The position numbers and the translations under genes are program-made. This document shows positions 45,390 to 56,739 of a stretch of 64,000 nucleotides of DNA, in pieces (within the stretch, counting starts at the first letter, position 1; every line of letters starts with the position of its first letter). Source of the stretch: Oidiodendron maius Zn (lineage: Eukaryota; Ascomycota; Leotiomycetes; Myxotrichaceae); NCBI GenBank assembly GCA_000827325.1, contig KN832872.1, forward strand, positions 1,984,001-2,048,000, written 5' to 3'. Below the pieces are notes generated by a model that searched no databases, was not told the origin of the DNA, and was given only the letters and a program-made list of their open reading frames with translations.

Positions 45390-46666
45390 TGTAACATCTG
45401 CTTGTGGTTATATTTCTGTGGAAAGGCGATTGAAGTTGCTAGAACGTCGATTTGGGCTTCCTGAGATAACAATATGAATGAAGTTATATCCTGAGAGTTA
45501 GCAGTGAGCAGTCTGGGGATTCTTATAATGACCTCCCTCCATTGTGAATATAGAAACATCTCCCATGATGCAAGAAATAGATCGATTTGTAAACAATTGC
45601 AGGAGCCAAAGTGTCTCAATGCCATCGTCGTCTGGAGGAGACCATCCACGATACCTTATGCGTTCATGTGGCTCAAGCCGGAAAGCCTCGGAAAGCTCTC
45701 CGACGCCGGCCGAATGACGGCCGAGAGAGCCCAACATGCCCGATGACGACCGTCAACATCCGTCCAAAACCGTTTAGATGCCTTGTGCTTCTGGGTACCT
45801 GATAGGAACGACGGCTAATTCATAATTTCTATGTATGATAGCTAAGTGCAGAATAATGACCTGATATTAGTCCTTCGAGGTGAGACTGGGCCAAGTTTTG
45901 TCTATCGAGTGTGTAATATACTAATACACAGGCCAGCGCGCTGCAATGCACTGAACCTAGATGATCAGTGATTTCCTATGCAAGAAGCTTCTCTGTGCTT
46001 GCTTTTGTAACTCTCTTATTGGAGAACCTTGTGTACTTCCACTCAAGGTTGCAACCACTTCTCATTTCAAGGAGGAAGACCGGAAGCGGTCTGTATTGGA
46101 TCATCTACATCAATTGCCTTCAAACCCAGGTCATGCAAAATCACCGCTGCAGGGAAGAGAGCAAAAATGAATCATCTAATGATTGTCAGGCGGGAATTAG
46201 GTGTTCCAGCAAACTGTAGGATATAAAACTTCACAGTCTGAGGAAGTGTCAAAGCAGGTAGGGGGCTGTGTAAAGATGTCGAACTCTACCAAAGCCGACC
46301 GTTGGGTACCCTGTTACACCAAAAACATAAGCAACAACGTCATGCGTTCAGAGTGTAATACTTGCGACTCGGTGAGTTCAAAGAATGCACGCCATCCTTA
46401 ATGAACACAACTTCGAAGGAAGAGTTATACGCTGAAACGTGTATGGCAGGCGCAACGAATTGCCCTTCGGGTCAAGTGAAGACTATTCAAACGACATCAT
46501 GAACATGGTCAAATCTCAGTCTCTCTTGTATTAACGGGACATGAACGCCTCAACTATGACCTCGATATACATTAAATACAATTTTAACCGCCGAGCATAA
46601 GGACAACCCGCATTAAACCAGCCGGTCCCGTTATCCAAACGGGATCCGATGCATGATCTCACTTCC
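45390..46666. other. Gene-free stretch
   Basis: About 1.3 kb with short unsupported frames only; it holds the promoter of the truncated hydrolase and the 3' flank of the GPI protein. No RNA gene or repeat recognised. Confidence 0.4.
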
Positions 46667-47392
46667 TTACAGCGCAACCATGACACCCAAAAGACCAACA
46701 GCCCCGGCAAGACTGGCTCCGAGAGCACCAGTGGGGCGAGGGGCCGCACCAGTGCTGGTGCTGGTGCTTCCGCTTCCGCCTGCAGCAGTATTCTTGGCAG
46801 CCGCGCCGTTCGTGCAAAATGCAAGAGTCGTCGAAGGTAAGTTGGCTGAGTTGGCACTGAACCAGGACTGAACAGCAGCGTCATAGCTGCTCAGTGCACT
46901 CTGAATAGAACCCGGAAGGGTCTTAGCCCAGGCTGTCGAGCATGGATTTTCGGCGAAGTTCGATGGGGCAGCGGATAAAATGATGCTCTCGATGGAGGCG
47001 GGCAGCGTGGGCATGCCAGCATAGGGATTGCTGGGAATGGTGTAGCCGCCGAGAGAACCGGTGGCTGTGGCTGTGGGAGCAGGAGTGGTTATAGGAGCGA
47101 AGGATCCAAAATCAGTTGTGGGTTCTCCAGTAGGCAAGCCTAAGAGTGAGGTGAGGTCTCCAGTAGGCAGGCCTAATAGTGAGGTGAGCTCTCCTAAAAC
47201 TGAGAATGGATCATCCGTTGCGAAAGGATCACTTGTTGCGAATGGGTCACTCGTCTCGAAAGGGTCGTCTGTGGCGAATGGATCACTTGTCTCGAGGGAG
47301 CCGAGGTCCGAGAATGGATCATTTTGAGGAATGGGATCGCTGAGACCGATAGCAGCAAGGCCGCTGATGAGGAGGAGGTTGCTGAAGAGCAT
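46667..47392 (-). CDS. GPI-anchored cell-surface protein with DPF repeats
   Basis: Single exon, 241 residues. A signal peptide covers about 1-18. Residues 35-64 are five tandem hexads of the form T[S/D]DPF[A/E/S], followed by a duplicated 11-residue unit (ELTSLLGLPTG, DLTSLLGLPTG) at 68-89. A Thr/Ala/Pro-rich linker leads to a small two-cysteine domain (CSTAWAKTLPGSIQSAL to FCTNG). A Gly/Ser/Thr-rich stretch and a C-terminal hydrophobic tail (ASLAGAVGLLGVMVAL) form a GPI attachment signal. Likely a wall or plasma-membrane mannoprotein. The hexads are near-identical at the DNA level, so repeat number may vary between strains. Function unknown. Confidence 0.85.
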   Translation of the reverse strand: MLFSNLLLISGLAAIGLSDPIPQNDPFSDLGSLETSDPFATDDPFETSDPFATSDPFATDDPFSVLGELTSLLGLPTGDLTSLLGLPTGEPTTDFGSFAPITTPAPTATATGSLGGYTIPSNPYAGMPTLPASIESIILSAAPSNFAENPCSTAWAKTLPGSIQSALSSYDAAVQSWFSANSANLPSTTLAFCTNGAAAKNTAAGGSGSTSTSTGAAPRPTGALGASLAGAVGLLGVMVAL

Positions 47393-48954
47393 CTTGATGG
47401 TTTGATTAAAGTCTTGGTGTAAGTGAAGGGCTTAAAGATGGTAAGGAGAGTCGAGATATTGAAACAGGTGTGATTAAAAGGACAGTAAAGATTCCTCTAA
47501 GTTCTAACACGGGAGAAAAGCAAAGTGGACGCTGGCTTCGGCTCTTAATATACACCACGAAGCACGCGGCAATTAACAAGCACGAGAGATATTTTCGGAT
47601 TCAGCTGGGCTAGCAGCTAGTTGACGAGAACCGTACAAACTAACTTAGCAAAGGAAGGACAAGCCTCAAAATGAACCGTCATTTGCTGTGCTGTACGATG
47701 AGCGTTCTTCCAGCCGTCCGAGATCCTAATGGGTAGAGTTTTAGTGGGGCCATATGGCCGTTTTGGCCCTGGACGCCCAGCTGCAAGTTCACGGAAATGC
47801 GACAGGACGGGATGGCAATGCCAAAACCACAAGGGACATATCCGTAGAATTGCAGCTTCGATCAGAAAATTTCGACGATCCCAACTCCGTGTGAGTTGAT
47901 TAGCAATTAGGCCGCTCACTCTTCCCTCGACCGCAATGAGGGGATTTTTACCACCGTGAAGCCCTTCTGCCGTGTCATTAGACCTATTGGATGAGGCTGA
48001 ACGGCAGCATCCAAGGCAGTCAGAGCGCTGGGCCTGGATTCTGTAGGGACCTCTTCCGACGACCGCACCCGCCTTCCCCTGAACCGCGCTTGAACCACAT
48101 GGGTTTCAAGGATGCACAAATGCGGCATAATGCAGCCCTAGGAAGGACGATCATCGTGAGTAATAAAACTCTGCCGTGTCGGCAAGACCTTCAGCTCCGT
48201 CTTAGGTGATAAATTTAGGACCTCAATATCTTGGCGCGATCTTGGCGCGGTCTTTGCGCGTGCTGATAGGCCCGAGGCGGCCTTCAGCCAGGCCGTGCAC
48301 AACAAAACAAGCAACAGCTAGTTGTCCATTAGTTAAGATGGCTTCAACACTCAAAGTTACCGCTGGTGGCGTTGAATTCAGTACCAGTGCAGAGTGGGAG
48401 GGCTGAACAAATACAACCAGACAGTGGTGTAGATGCAACGTACAAGCCTCTGTAGCTGCAGGTCACCTGACTGCCTTTCCGCAAATGATTTTCTTCCATC
48501 TCGCGCCCCCTTTCTCTAGCGAAGGCTTGGAGGGTGTTCTATAAGCGGTATGCCTACAGCATGGATGCCGGGCATACTATGGCTTTGTTCCCTTGTCCTT
48601 ATAGGCTATTGCTGGGAACGGGTCGCTTGGATGAACCCCATCTTTGCGCCCAACATATGCCCAGGCAGGGCTGATCTGACAGACCTGCTCGCGATCTATC
48701 CCAAATAGTCTCGGCGTGACTTGATGCCATGTCGCGTGGGAAAATCACCTCAAGAGACGTTGGGCGTGAGCTTAACGGCATACGAGCCACAAATTATCCG
48801 TCTAGAGAATGCATCGGGCAAGATTTCACACGATATAGAGGGATTTTATATGACTCTTAAATCTCTCGGTCAATGGGAAATAAAAATGTCGTTGACTTCA
48901 TGTGACCAGGTACATGCTCCCGTTTCAGGAGACCAAAGGCGTGACTATTTCGCA
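47393..48954. other. Gene-free stretch
   Basis: About 1.5 kb including the promoter of the GPI protein gene. Several short frames overlap on both strands without domain signal. Confidence 0.4.
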
Positions 48955-49815
48955 TCAAGAAACAAGACAGCCACTAAAGATACTGGCCGAAGACGCATTA
49001 GAAACTGCAGTCCGACGACCCCTCTCCATTATCGAGAGAATCGTCATCACAATAACCAACGGATCTAAAACTGAGGGTCCGAAGAATCTCAGCTTTCCGG
49101 CAACTCTTCTCGGATTCAGTGCCCTTTGATGCTTCCCCCCAATAAACGCTGCTAGCATCTGTCCTGTGCTGGCCTGGACAAGTTTCAACCCTCTATCTTG
49201 CTGGCTGATATTCTCACCCGGGAGGTTTTCGGTAGCTAATGCCTTCACCTCGGGATCGCCACTATGTCTCCATTCAAACTTTTCCCGCTCCAGGGTGCCA
49301 TTGCGGGATGGCACCTTGTGATAGAAGGTATGCACATCGACAGTACCTAGGCCCGTTTTTGTCATTTCAATTCTTGTTTCCAGTGAGGCATTGTCATTCG
49401 CATCGTACTTCGAAGGCTCCACACCGACAGACGTTGGGTCGTGCCAGATGGTTACGTCTGATGTGGTAGTTGCTCGAAATCGCACGGCCCCAATCACGGG
49501 ATATGTATCATCGGGCCCGTAATGAAGCCGTATTTGAGGAACAGCACTTTTGTTGGTGAGCCGCTTATTCATATGTACGGAAACATAAAAGAGTGGTGGG
49601 GGTTGAGGTTTATTTGCCTCATACTGAGGGCCAAGGATGAGCGAGATATATTCTGTTCGGTATATGACCGTATCTCGAAGAAATATGGAATAATCAGAGG
49701 GAGGAGGCTCGCTTTCTGGAACTAGCTGAAAAGTCCCCTCGCCGTAAGTTGGTGGAGGGGCAACTTCCGCAGAAGACCTGATACCTTCCTCCGCTGCCTC
49801 CTTTGCTTTACTCAT
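48955..49815 (-). CDS. Hypothetical protein, possibly tubby/LURP-one-like fold
   Basis: Single exon. I take the start at 49815 (MSKAKEAAEEGIRSS), giving 286 residues, because the 23 codons before it look non-coding. An N-terminal Pro-rich segment (VAPPPTYGEGTFQLVPESEPPP) leads into beta-rich text: SIFLRDTVIYRTEYISLIL, VIGAVRFRATTTSDVTIWH, FYHKVPSRNGTLEREKFEWRHSG, GLKLVQASTGQMLAAFIGG and KLRFFGPSVLDPLVIVMTILSIMERGR. This series of strands ending in a hydrophobic helix resembles the tubby-like/LURP-one fold of many small fungal proteins (DUF6593-type). That assignment is by feel for the pattern rather than by a defining motif. Function unknown. Confidence 0.7.
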   Translation of the reverse strand: MSKAKEAAEEGIRSSAEVAPPPTYGEGTFQLVPESEPPPSDYSIFLRDTVIYRTEYISLILGPQYEANKPQPPPLFYVSVHMNKRLTNKSAVPQIRLHYGPDDTYPVIGAVRFRATTTSDVTIWHDPTSVGVEPSKYDANDNASLETRIEMTKTGLGTVDVHTFYHKVPSRNGTLEREKFEWRHSGDPEVKALATENLPGENISQQDRGLKLVQASTGQMLAAFIGGKHQRALNPRRVAGKLRFFGPSVLDPLVIVMTILSIMERGRRTAVSNASSASIFSGCLVS

Positions 49816-50293
49816 GGTGCATGTATAACGAGACGAAGTAATTGTAGCCTGAGATCTATTAACATGATAACAAATAAACGACAAAGTATTATTGCGCAGA
49901 GCCCGGTTTTTAACCTGCTTCTGCTACGTTGCGGAAATTTACGTGATGTCCGACGCGGAACCACAAAGTCATACTGTACTTTGAATCCATGCAAAGCATC
50001 TATACGAAAATTAATGGAACGAGAGTCTCATTTCTGTGATTGGCTCTGCTCACGAGGAGCATTTTGTTCAATTGTTCAAGCAATAATGTGGGGATCACGG
50101 GGAACTACTTCATAGGTAGCCATGTTGCACAGCCGCCTTTTAGCACAGCCCTCTGATACCGAAATTTAATTAGCGGGTGGGTCGCTGGTCTCATTGTGAC
50201 CGCTATAACAAAGTGATGAGACCTGACGCTTGTGAAAATATGGAATATAATGCTATTAAAGAATTTCTATTACTTTTATTCAATCAAGTCTAT

Positions 50294-51286
50294 TTAACGC
50301 CTGACAACAATCTTTCCTCCAGCATTGTGCGAATCCAGCATCCGATGGCCCTCGTGGATATCTTTGTAGTGGAAAACATGTGTAGGCTTAGCATCCCATG
50401 CCCCATTTTCAATCTTGCGAACGATGTCCTGGAAGGGTATTCCGGATAGCGGGAAGGCAGCGCTCCCTAGGCTTTTGCTGTGAAACAGGCTGAAGTGCAC
50501 ACCAGACTCCATCTGAATCATTGGATTGAAATCCACGACGGGAGCCAGTCCACCCAGCCATCCCGCCTGCAGCATCCGTCCTCCTGTGCGAGTAAGGCTG
50601 ATTGATTCTATTAAGACACGGTTGCCGATTAAGTTGAGGACTTTGTCGAAATGGGCTGGCTTGTTTTGTGCGGCAAGCTCACTGTCCAGGCCGTCTTTTT
50701 CGACTATGGCGTCGACGACTCCCATCTTCTTCAGCATCTCAAATCGTTCTTGACGTCTTGTGGTGGCTGTGACCTTTGCTCCCGCGTTGACTGCTAGGTT
50801 GACGGCAGCTTGACCGATCGTTGAGGTAGCTCCGCGGATCAGTAGCCTCTCGCCTGCTTGGACATCGAGAATGGTGTGAACACACGAGTAGGCAGTAGAG
50901 TATACTTCAGGTAGAGCCGCAATCTGCTCCCAGGGAAGAGATGTCTCGATTGAGATGACGTTTGACACAGGAACATTCACAAACTCGGCGTATCCACCTG
51001 GCCGATTTCTGCCCATACCACCCATCACGCCGATGACCTTACTTCCTACCGGAACCTCTCCACCTGGGCAGGCTTCGACGATTCCTACGCACTCAAGGCC
51101 TGTGATCGGATTCCATTCATCCCATTCGCCCTTGCGCATGTGCATCTCCGCATGGTTGAGACCGAATGCCTTGACATTAATGAGGACCTCGCCATTTACA
51201 GGCGCGGGCTTCGGGACTGTCTGATGTTCTAGCACTTCGGGGCCACCAAACTTTGGTATAACAACTGCGTGCATTACTTCAGACAT
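50294..51286 (-). CDS. Zinc-independent MDR oxidoreductase (quinone reductase-like)
   Basis: Single exon, 330 residues. Medium-chain dehydrogenase/reductase: GroES-like N-terminal domain with FGGPEVLEHQTVPKPAP, FGLNHAEMHMRKGEW and TGLECVGIVEACPGGEVPVGSK. The NAD(P) domain has ERLLIRGATSTIGQAAVNLA in place of the alcohol dehydrogenase GxGxxG, then TTRRQERFEMLKKMG. The catalytic-zinc Cys/His ligands and the structural-zinc Cys cluster of alcohol dehydrogenases are absent, pointing to the quinone reductase / enoyl reductase-like branch that uses NADPH. The C-terminus HVFHYKDIHEGHRMLDSHNAGGKIVV is typical. Probably cytosolic. Substrate unknown; it could serve detoxification of quinones or enones. 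Confidence 0.88.
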   Translation of the reverse strand: MSEVMHAVVIPKFGGPEVLEHQTVPKPAPVNGEVLINVKAFGLNHAEMHMRKGEWDEWNPITGLECVGIVEACPGGEVPVGSKVIGVMGGMGRNRPGGYAEFVNVPVSNVISIETSLPWEQIAALPEVYSTAYSCVHTILDVQAGERLLIRGATSTIGQAAVNLAVNAGAKVTATTRRQERFEMLKKMGVVDAIVEKDGLDSELAAQNKPAHFDKVLNLIGNRVLIESISLTRTGGRMLQAGWLGGLAPVVDFNPMIQMESGVHFSLFHSKSLGSAAFPLSGIPFQDIVRKIENGAWDAKPTHVFHYKDIHEGHRMLDSHNAGGKIVVRR

Positions 51287-52300
51287 TTTGTGTGTATGTA
51301 TGATAAGTCTGCCGATTTCAAGAAATTGCCTTTTGGTTGCTGATATTTAATATACTTGGATATGTGAGTTGAGATGTGTGTCGAGTTTTGCTGGAGTATA
51401 TTATGTTTGTGTGGGTGTCTTTAAGCTTGATGGATATTGTTTTGGGGATCAGAGGCATTCTTTTATACTATTTTGGTCGTCGTGATGGGTTGAGTCCTCA
51501 AACGTCATCGACGTGGAGTTATTCTTGCGATTGGCCATGTTGTGAAGCTCTCGGCCTATGGCTGCAACTAAGAGAGCCTGAGGTCGCCTTATCCGCGAGC
51601 TTATTCCTACGTCGTGAAACCACTTAACCGAATATTGCAAGCCACTTATTAATCTTCTGGCTGGGCAGTGACGAAAATCCCTGATGTTACGACGCAGGAA
51701 TGCAGACTGCTTATTCATGTTGTTCGAAATGGCGGGAATTCAGGCTTGAGGCTGGCGAACTGGTCGAGACTAAACCGGAAACAGAAAACGTTCATCCCTG
51801 CCCGCACAGATCAAAAACGGAAATAGCGGCATACTAGCGTTATTGCAAACGATAACCAATCAAGTCCAATCATTGGAGTATCCGAGGAAAGCTCTTATAT
51901 ACGGGACCTGGTGACCGCTGTAATATATTATTTATCAGCAGAAGGGTGAAGAAGAACATCGATACGATGCTATAAATACCCGTCTTACTATTGTTCAGGA
52001 GCTTCCAGTATATCGTCCTTTCTGGAACATATCCCAGAGCTGTCCAGGCTCCTCGTGCCGGTCTCAAGGGCACGGAAGAGTTAACTATCAACCTCCTTGA
52101 TCTGCAAGATAAAATATGGTGCTTGGAAACTACACTACCATGCCATATCTCAACGCTGAAAAAGAAGACTTTTCTGTCTAGGACGGGACTGTCCAGGATG
52201 TGGAAAACGAGCTCTCGACCGAGCGGCGCTGCTGAGACTTGTCCAAAGGCGGGAGCGTAAAGTTTGCCAGGAGAAGCTCCTAATAGTGATCTGGCTTCTT
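51287..52300. other. Intergenic
   Basis: About 1 kb upstream of the MDR gene. No supported frame, RNA gene or repeat. Confidence 0.4.
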
Positions 52301-53085
52301 GGATTCAAGTCCTGGGCGCCTATTTTTCTTTCTGTCCTATTTTGCTATTGCCGCGACGTATTTCACTACCAGGCGGGCATTGGCCACTCGGATCTGAACT
52401 GCAGGCGGGAGTATATGCTGCGTGATCTATCCCATCATCTTCCGCTGCTTACAGTCTGAGATTGGATTTCCCTGGACGAGAAGTATTATTGCCTTCATTG
52501 CACTTGGTACGATAGGCGTTAATATTGCCGCATGAAGACATGGCTTCCTCCACGCACAAAAGTTCGAGCGGTTCTAGATCTCAATGCTTTTAGGTCCTCC
52601 CGTTTGTGCTGTTCAGCATTGGATTATTCATGTCTTTCGCGGGCCTATATATTCCAATCTTCTATATAGCCGTATATGCCCAGCGGCACGGAAACGTTCC
52701 TACCAACATCATTTTTCTATCTACTCCCTATTCTGAATGCGGCGTCAGTCGTTGGTCGAATCATTCCAGGTCTCCTTGCTGATAAACTCGGACCTCTGAA
52801 TATAGCCATCGCCTGCACCATTGCTGTAGTATCTGCCTATGCATGGATCACCATACACACTCTGGTAGGACTAGTCGTGTTCGCTATTATTTATGGATTC
52901 CTATCTGGCGCGGTAGTGTCGTTACCTGCCACTGGGGCTGCTAGCTTGGTTCCCGAAATGAGACTCATGGGCACATGGATCGAATTTTTCCCGGGTTAAT
53001 TCTCTTGGGCAGCTTCACCATTGCCGGAGGTGTCATCCATCATCGTCAGAGTCATCAAATACTTGCCTGAGGAAATAGTAAGGAT
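52300..53085 (+). pseudogene. Decayed MFS monocarboxylate-type transporter
   Basis: Pieces of the C-terminal half of a fungal monocarboxylate/riboflavin transporter-like MFS protein appear in three frames. In order: VIYPIIFRCLQSEIGFPWTR and ALGTIGVNIAA; then MKTWLPPRTKVRAVLDLNAF; then LFSIGLFMSFAGLYIPIFY and VYAQRHGNVPTN; then FFYLLPILNAASVVGRIIPGL, LADKLGPLNIAIACT and IYGFLSGAVVSLPATGAASL; then LILLGSFTIAGGVI. Each step needs a frame change not explained by introns, and one segment ends in a stop. The N-terminal half was not found upstream. Broken host gene with at least three frameshifts. The segment 52676-52984 alone is open for 103 codons. Confidence 0.75.
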
Positions 53086-53423
53086 GAAATCCATATTCAA
53101 TTTGAGTGATATATAGAGATTAGACTGCCCTTTGCCTGGTATTAAGCATACATGAGAGAGGCACTGCCATGTCCGTTTTAGTATTATTCTATATCGAGAC
53201 CATCTGGGGATGTACAAAGGTGGCTGGTTGGAGCGCGGCATACTACCTAACTAGGCAAGTGGGGTAGAAGCCTAAATCATGATTCTTTGATGGTCGGGAT
53301 TGTATAAAACTTTCGCGACGACCATTGTCATTTTAAATACGAGCCTCTCACCTGAAATCTAAGACTGCTCGAGAGTGGCTTTATACTACATTTTAATTCT
53401 CGTTTTGTGAAGCAGCAAGAACA

Positions 53424-54428
53424 ATGTCTCAATCTGCACAACACACCTCCATTTCCTTGCCAACCCGGCTTCTCTGCTACCTGGGCCCGCCGTCTGTCAT
53501 TTTGCTTACCGCCAGCCTCTCTCCGCGAACAGCCCTGCTTTCTCCACTTTCTTTTGTCCCCACGGCGTTATTCTTTAGGAATTGGCGACAATCTAACAAG
53601 ATTGACTCGGCGCGTCGCGGAGAGCTGGAGCCGATGGTTTGGACCTATGTTGCCGCGGGGACACTTGGACTTGCGAGCGCGGCCCTGGCCCAAGTCGTCA
53701 TTTGCAAAGGCGTCAGCGCGACCCTTTTTAGATCTGATCAATTAAGAGCAGAGTTCTGGGAAGAATTCACTCGCACCACTATCGCCGGCCTGACAGCGGA
53801 TCAGCTCGCTCGCCGCAACGAGCTAGCTGCGTCGTGGCAAAACTGGGTGTTTAACGCGATATTAACATTTGTCTCAGCTGGCCTTGTGGAAGAAACTCTT
53901 AAATACATGCCTATTGCATACGCTCGTCGTAGAGGAACGGCCAAAGAGAGAGGGCAGCGAGACAGGGCCTATAGAGACTACGCTCTCTCTGGTGCTCTGA
54001 GCTTCGGTATGATAGAGACCATCGGCTATATCTATATCTCTTCTGAAAGTGCAGGCGAAGCTGTGTCTAAATCTATCCTCACCTTATTTGCACGAGTTGT
54101 TATTGGTCAAGTCGGCCATCTTTCGGTTGCTGCTCTCACTGCACTGCGGGCTATACGACGAGACTACTACGGAGAAAAATTAAGCTGGTGGAAGGTTGTT
54201 GGGCCTTCGATACTCTTACATGGCATATACAATTTTGTCGCGATGACCGGCAGCACATTGGAAGGGAACGTGGGTTGGATACAGCCCACTGGTACGAAAG
54301 TTGTGACTGTCGGTCTTGGACTAATTGTTAGTCTGGTTTCATTCTCTGTATTGCAGGTATGCCGGGAGTGGAAGAGCCTCGAATTCCGAGATCGCATTCT
54401 CAAATCATCTGGGGATGAAAGTAATTAG
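53424..54428 (+). CDS. PrsW-like intramembrane metalloprotease family protein
   Basis: Single exon, 334 residues with about seven or eight membrane segments. Motifs in order: SAGLVEETLKYMPIAYA (the double-Glu motif, EExxK), GALSFGMIETIGYIYIS (a second conserved Glu before a membrane helix), VVIGQVGHLSVAALTALRAI (His), and PSILLHGIYNFVAM (HxxxN-like His). This set and order match the PrsW / abortive-infection-like (CPBP-related) glutamic or metallo intramembrane proteases. In bacteria PrsW cleaves an anti-sigma factor, and fungal members have no settled role. Membrane location (ER, vacuole or plasma membrane) is not visible. No signal peptide other than the first membrane helix. Complete. Activity is inferred from the motifs only. 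Confidence 0.78.
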   Translation: MSQSAQHTSISLPTRLLCYLGPPSVILLTASLSPRTALLSPLSFVPTALFFRNWRQSNKIDSARRGELEPMVWTYVAAGTLGLASAALAQVVICKGVSATLFRSDQLRAEFWEEFTRTTIAGLTADQLARRNELAASWQNWVFNAILTFVSAGLVEETLKYMPIAYARRRGTAKERGQRDRAYRDYALSGALSFGMIETIGYIYISSESAGEAVSKSILTLFARVVIGQVGHLSVAALTALRAIRRDYYGEKLSWWKVVGPSILLHGIYNFVAMTGSTLEGNVGWIQPTGTKVVTVGLGLIVSLVSFSVLQVCREWKSLEFRDRILKSSGDESN

Positions 54429-54911
54429 AGGATGGACACATCTCTGAAGGTCGCGGATCTTGGGCTGCAATTTTGAAGATTCGGCGGGTTTGGCGCGGCA
54501 ACTTGGATGTAGGAATCACTGTATTACTAGATAGATTGTCCTCTCAGCCTAGATTCAAATACCTGTATACCATTGGCGAGCATACTGTATATAGTAACGA
54601 TTCACACAAACGAAGCAATGAGCTGTCTTTGCGGCTCTCAAGAGAGTATTCGGTAAAGTAAAAATAAACTAACAAAGTTACCTAGATATATTTAAGCTTG
54701 CAATCACTTGAACACTGCTATCAATCTTGTGGTATGTTCATGGAAGCCGATCTGTTGGAGTGCCGAGGGACTCAATGTACGCAAGCATTCAATACACTTG
54801 GTACTGCTTATGTATTTAATAGACTTCTCCCACCGTAGCGGCAAATTCAAGTCGTAAACTCCATATCGAGTATTGCAACACGATTCTTCCTCATCATTTT
54901 CGCTCCTGCTG

Positions 54912-56728
54912 CTACTCCTTCCTCTCGTATGCGGTCAACCACATTTCGGACTGGAAAAATATTCCGAAGCATACTGATCTCACCGGAGATAGCGGGTTTA
55001 CAATGTTGAAATCGAAGTTTCTGAGAAGCTAACCATTGGTTTAGTAGATAATCTATAAAAAAAAATGATGTGCGCACTGTCTTACCTCGACGAATATCTT
55101 ATTCAATTCCATCATTGCGAGAGTTTTTCCCAGACATTGATACCTGCCATATCCAAATACTAGTTCCAGCGTAGCCTCCATCTCTTTGAGCTTTTCAGGA
55201 GATACCTCTAGCCACCTCTCTGGCCGGAATGTCTCAGAATCTTGGCCCCAAGCCTCTTTATCTCGAAAGATTCCATAAGCTCCAAACCCGATTTTAGTTC
55301 CTCCTGGCACAAATTTATTATTGATTACATCGCCATCGGGAGGGACCTCCTTAGACATAAGTCCTACCACAGGAGGGAACATGCGAAGTCCCTCTTTAAT
55401 GATAGCTTGGAGATATGGCATTTGCCGTGCTTCAGACTCCCGAATCGGAGATGATATTTGAGTATTGGAGATCTCTGTGCGAAGTTTTGACATTACATGA
55501 GCATGCGTCAAAAGATGCAGCATTGTAGTGCGGATTGCCGTGGCCGTTGTGTCGGAGCCAGCAGTGCTGGGGCATGTTAGATTATATTAAAAAATTTCGG
55601 GGCACAAACATTTGAATAAACATTCCGGACTCTGCTTCTTCCTGAGTTAGGCCGTGGGAGACAAAGGAGCCAAGCATATCCCGCTGGACCTTTTTATTTG
55701 GACCGAATCTCTCAGCAACAACCTTGTTCGTAATGCTACGACCAAGTAAGCATACAGATCACTGAAAGGGGACTAGATAGACAACCCTAATATTTTACCC
55801 AGGCCCATAGGATCCTGGTCAGACGGTAACGCTGACTTGAAGATGCTTAGGCCCAGTATTTTATTAAGCCATGGATAAATCGTCACCATCAAAGCTGCGA
55901 CAAAAACACTTTCCACAACGCTAATGTAATTGTACATGTCAGAGTCAGTCGCCATATATCCAAACGGTTGCCTGTATGAGACGTCTGAGATAACATCAAG
56001 GGTGAAGTATTGAGATTTTCTCCCGAAGTCCATTGGCTTGTTCACCAAGTCAGTAGATAGGTACTTGTCGCGGATTAGTTTAATGAGTGCTTGTATATTC
56101 CGGTCCACGGTGCCTTCGAGGTCTTCATTTTCTTTCCCCGAATACTGTTGTAAGTTGTCAGTGTTGTGATTCCGTTAGCTTGAGCTTAACTTACTCCCGC
56201 GGCCATCATTGATCTCAGTTTGTTATGCTGATCCTCATCCCTAACGGAGACAATGTTGTCACGACCCGGGTTGAAGCGCACACCAATGTACCATTCTGAG
56301 CGGCGGTATGTTGATCTCACCGCTGACATACGCCGCATTACGGCGGGATCACTCGTGATGAGATCATTGGGACCAACTCTTGCCAGAGTCCCTAGATGTT
56401 TTGTTAATTCCATAGGCCATGATATCTTTTCCATAGCCGTCATGACATAGCCCCACATACCGTATTTTTGATTAACTTCTTGAAAGTCAAGATGCATTCT
56501 GCCTCCGGTAATGCAGCGGACGAGCCACAGGCGTGTAAGGCTTGCGATAAACGGTCCCTTGAAATGTCGCAGGCGATACCAGCTCTGAAATTTTCGTAGG
56601 AGGACTAGCCCTGTGGCGGATAGAAGAATCCAAGAACCCCAGCCATTAGCATAGCGGCTGAAAGAGTCTGGGAAGATCATTATTCGAGTCGTTTGTTCTT
56701 GAGCCGCCCAATATTTGCTAGTAGACAA
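54912..56728 (-). CDS. Cytochrome P450, pisatin-demethylase-like
   Basis: Exons 56728-56461, 56391-56195, 56144-55786, 55735-55610, 55566-55086 and 55028-54912 join to 515 residues. An N-terminal membrane segment (WILLSATGLVLL) is followed by LRHFKGPF as hinge. ARVGPNDLITSDP and SALPSDQDPMGLGK are typical of the pisatin-demethylase-like group of fungal P450s. The I-helix motif is AGSDTT (319-324), EGLR (Glu375, Arg378) is the ExxR, and FRPERW precedes the heme loop FGYGRYQCLGK with Cys461. All motifs are intact. The first intron (56460-56392) is 69 nt, a multiple of three without stops, so unspliced transcripts would still read through. The epimerase/NmrA-like gene lies just upstream on the same strand. 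Substrate unknown. Confidence 0.9.
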
Positions 56729-56739
56729 GAGGAGAAGAT

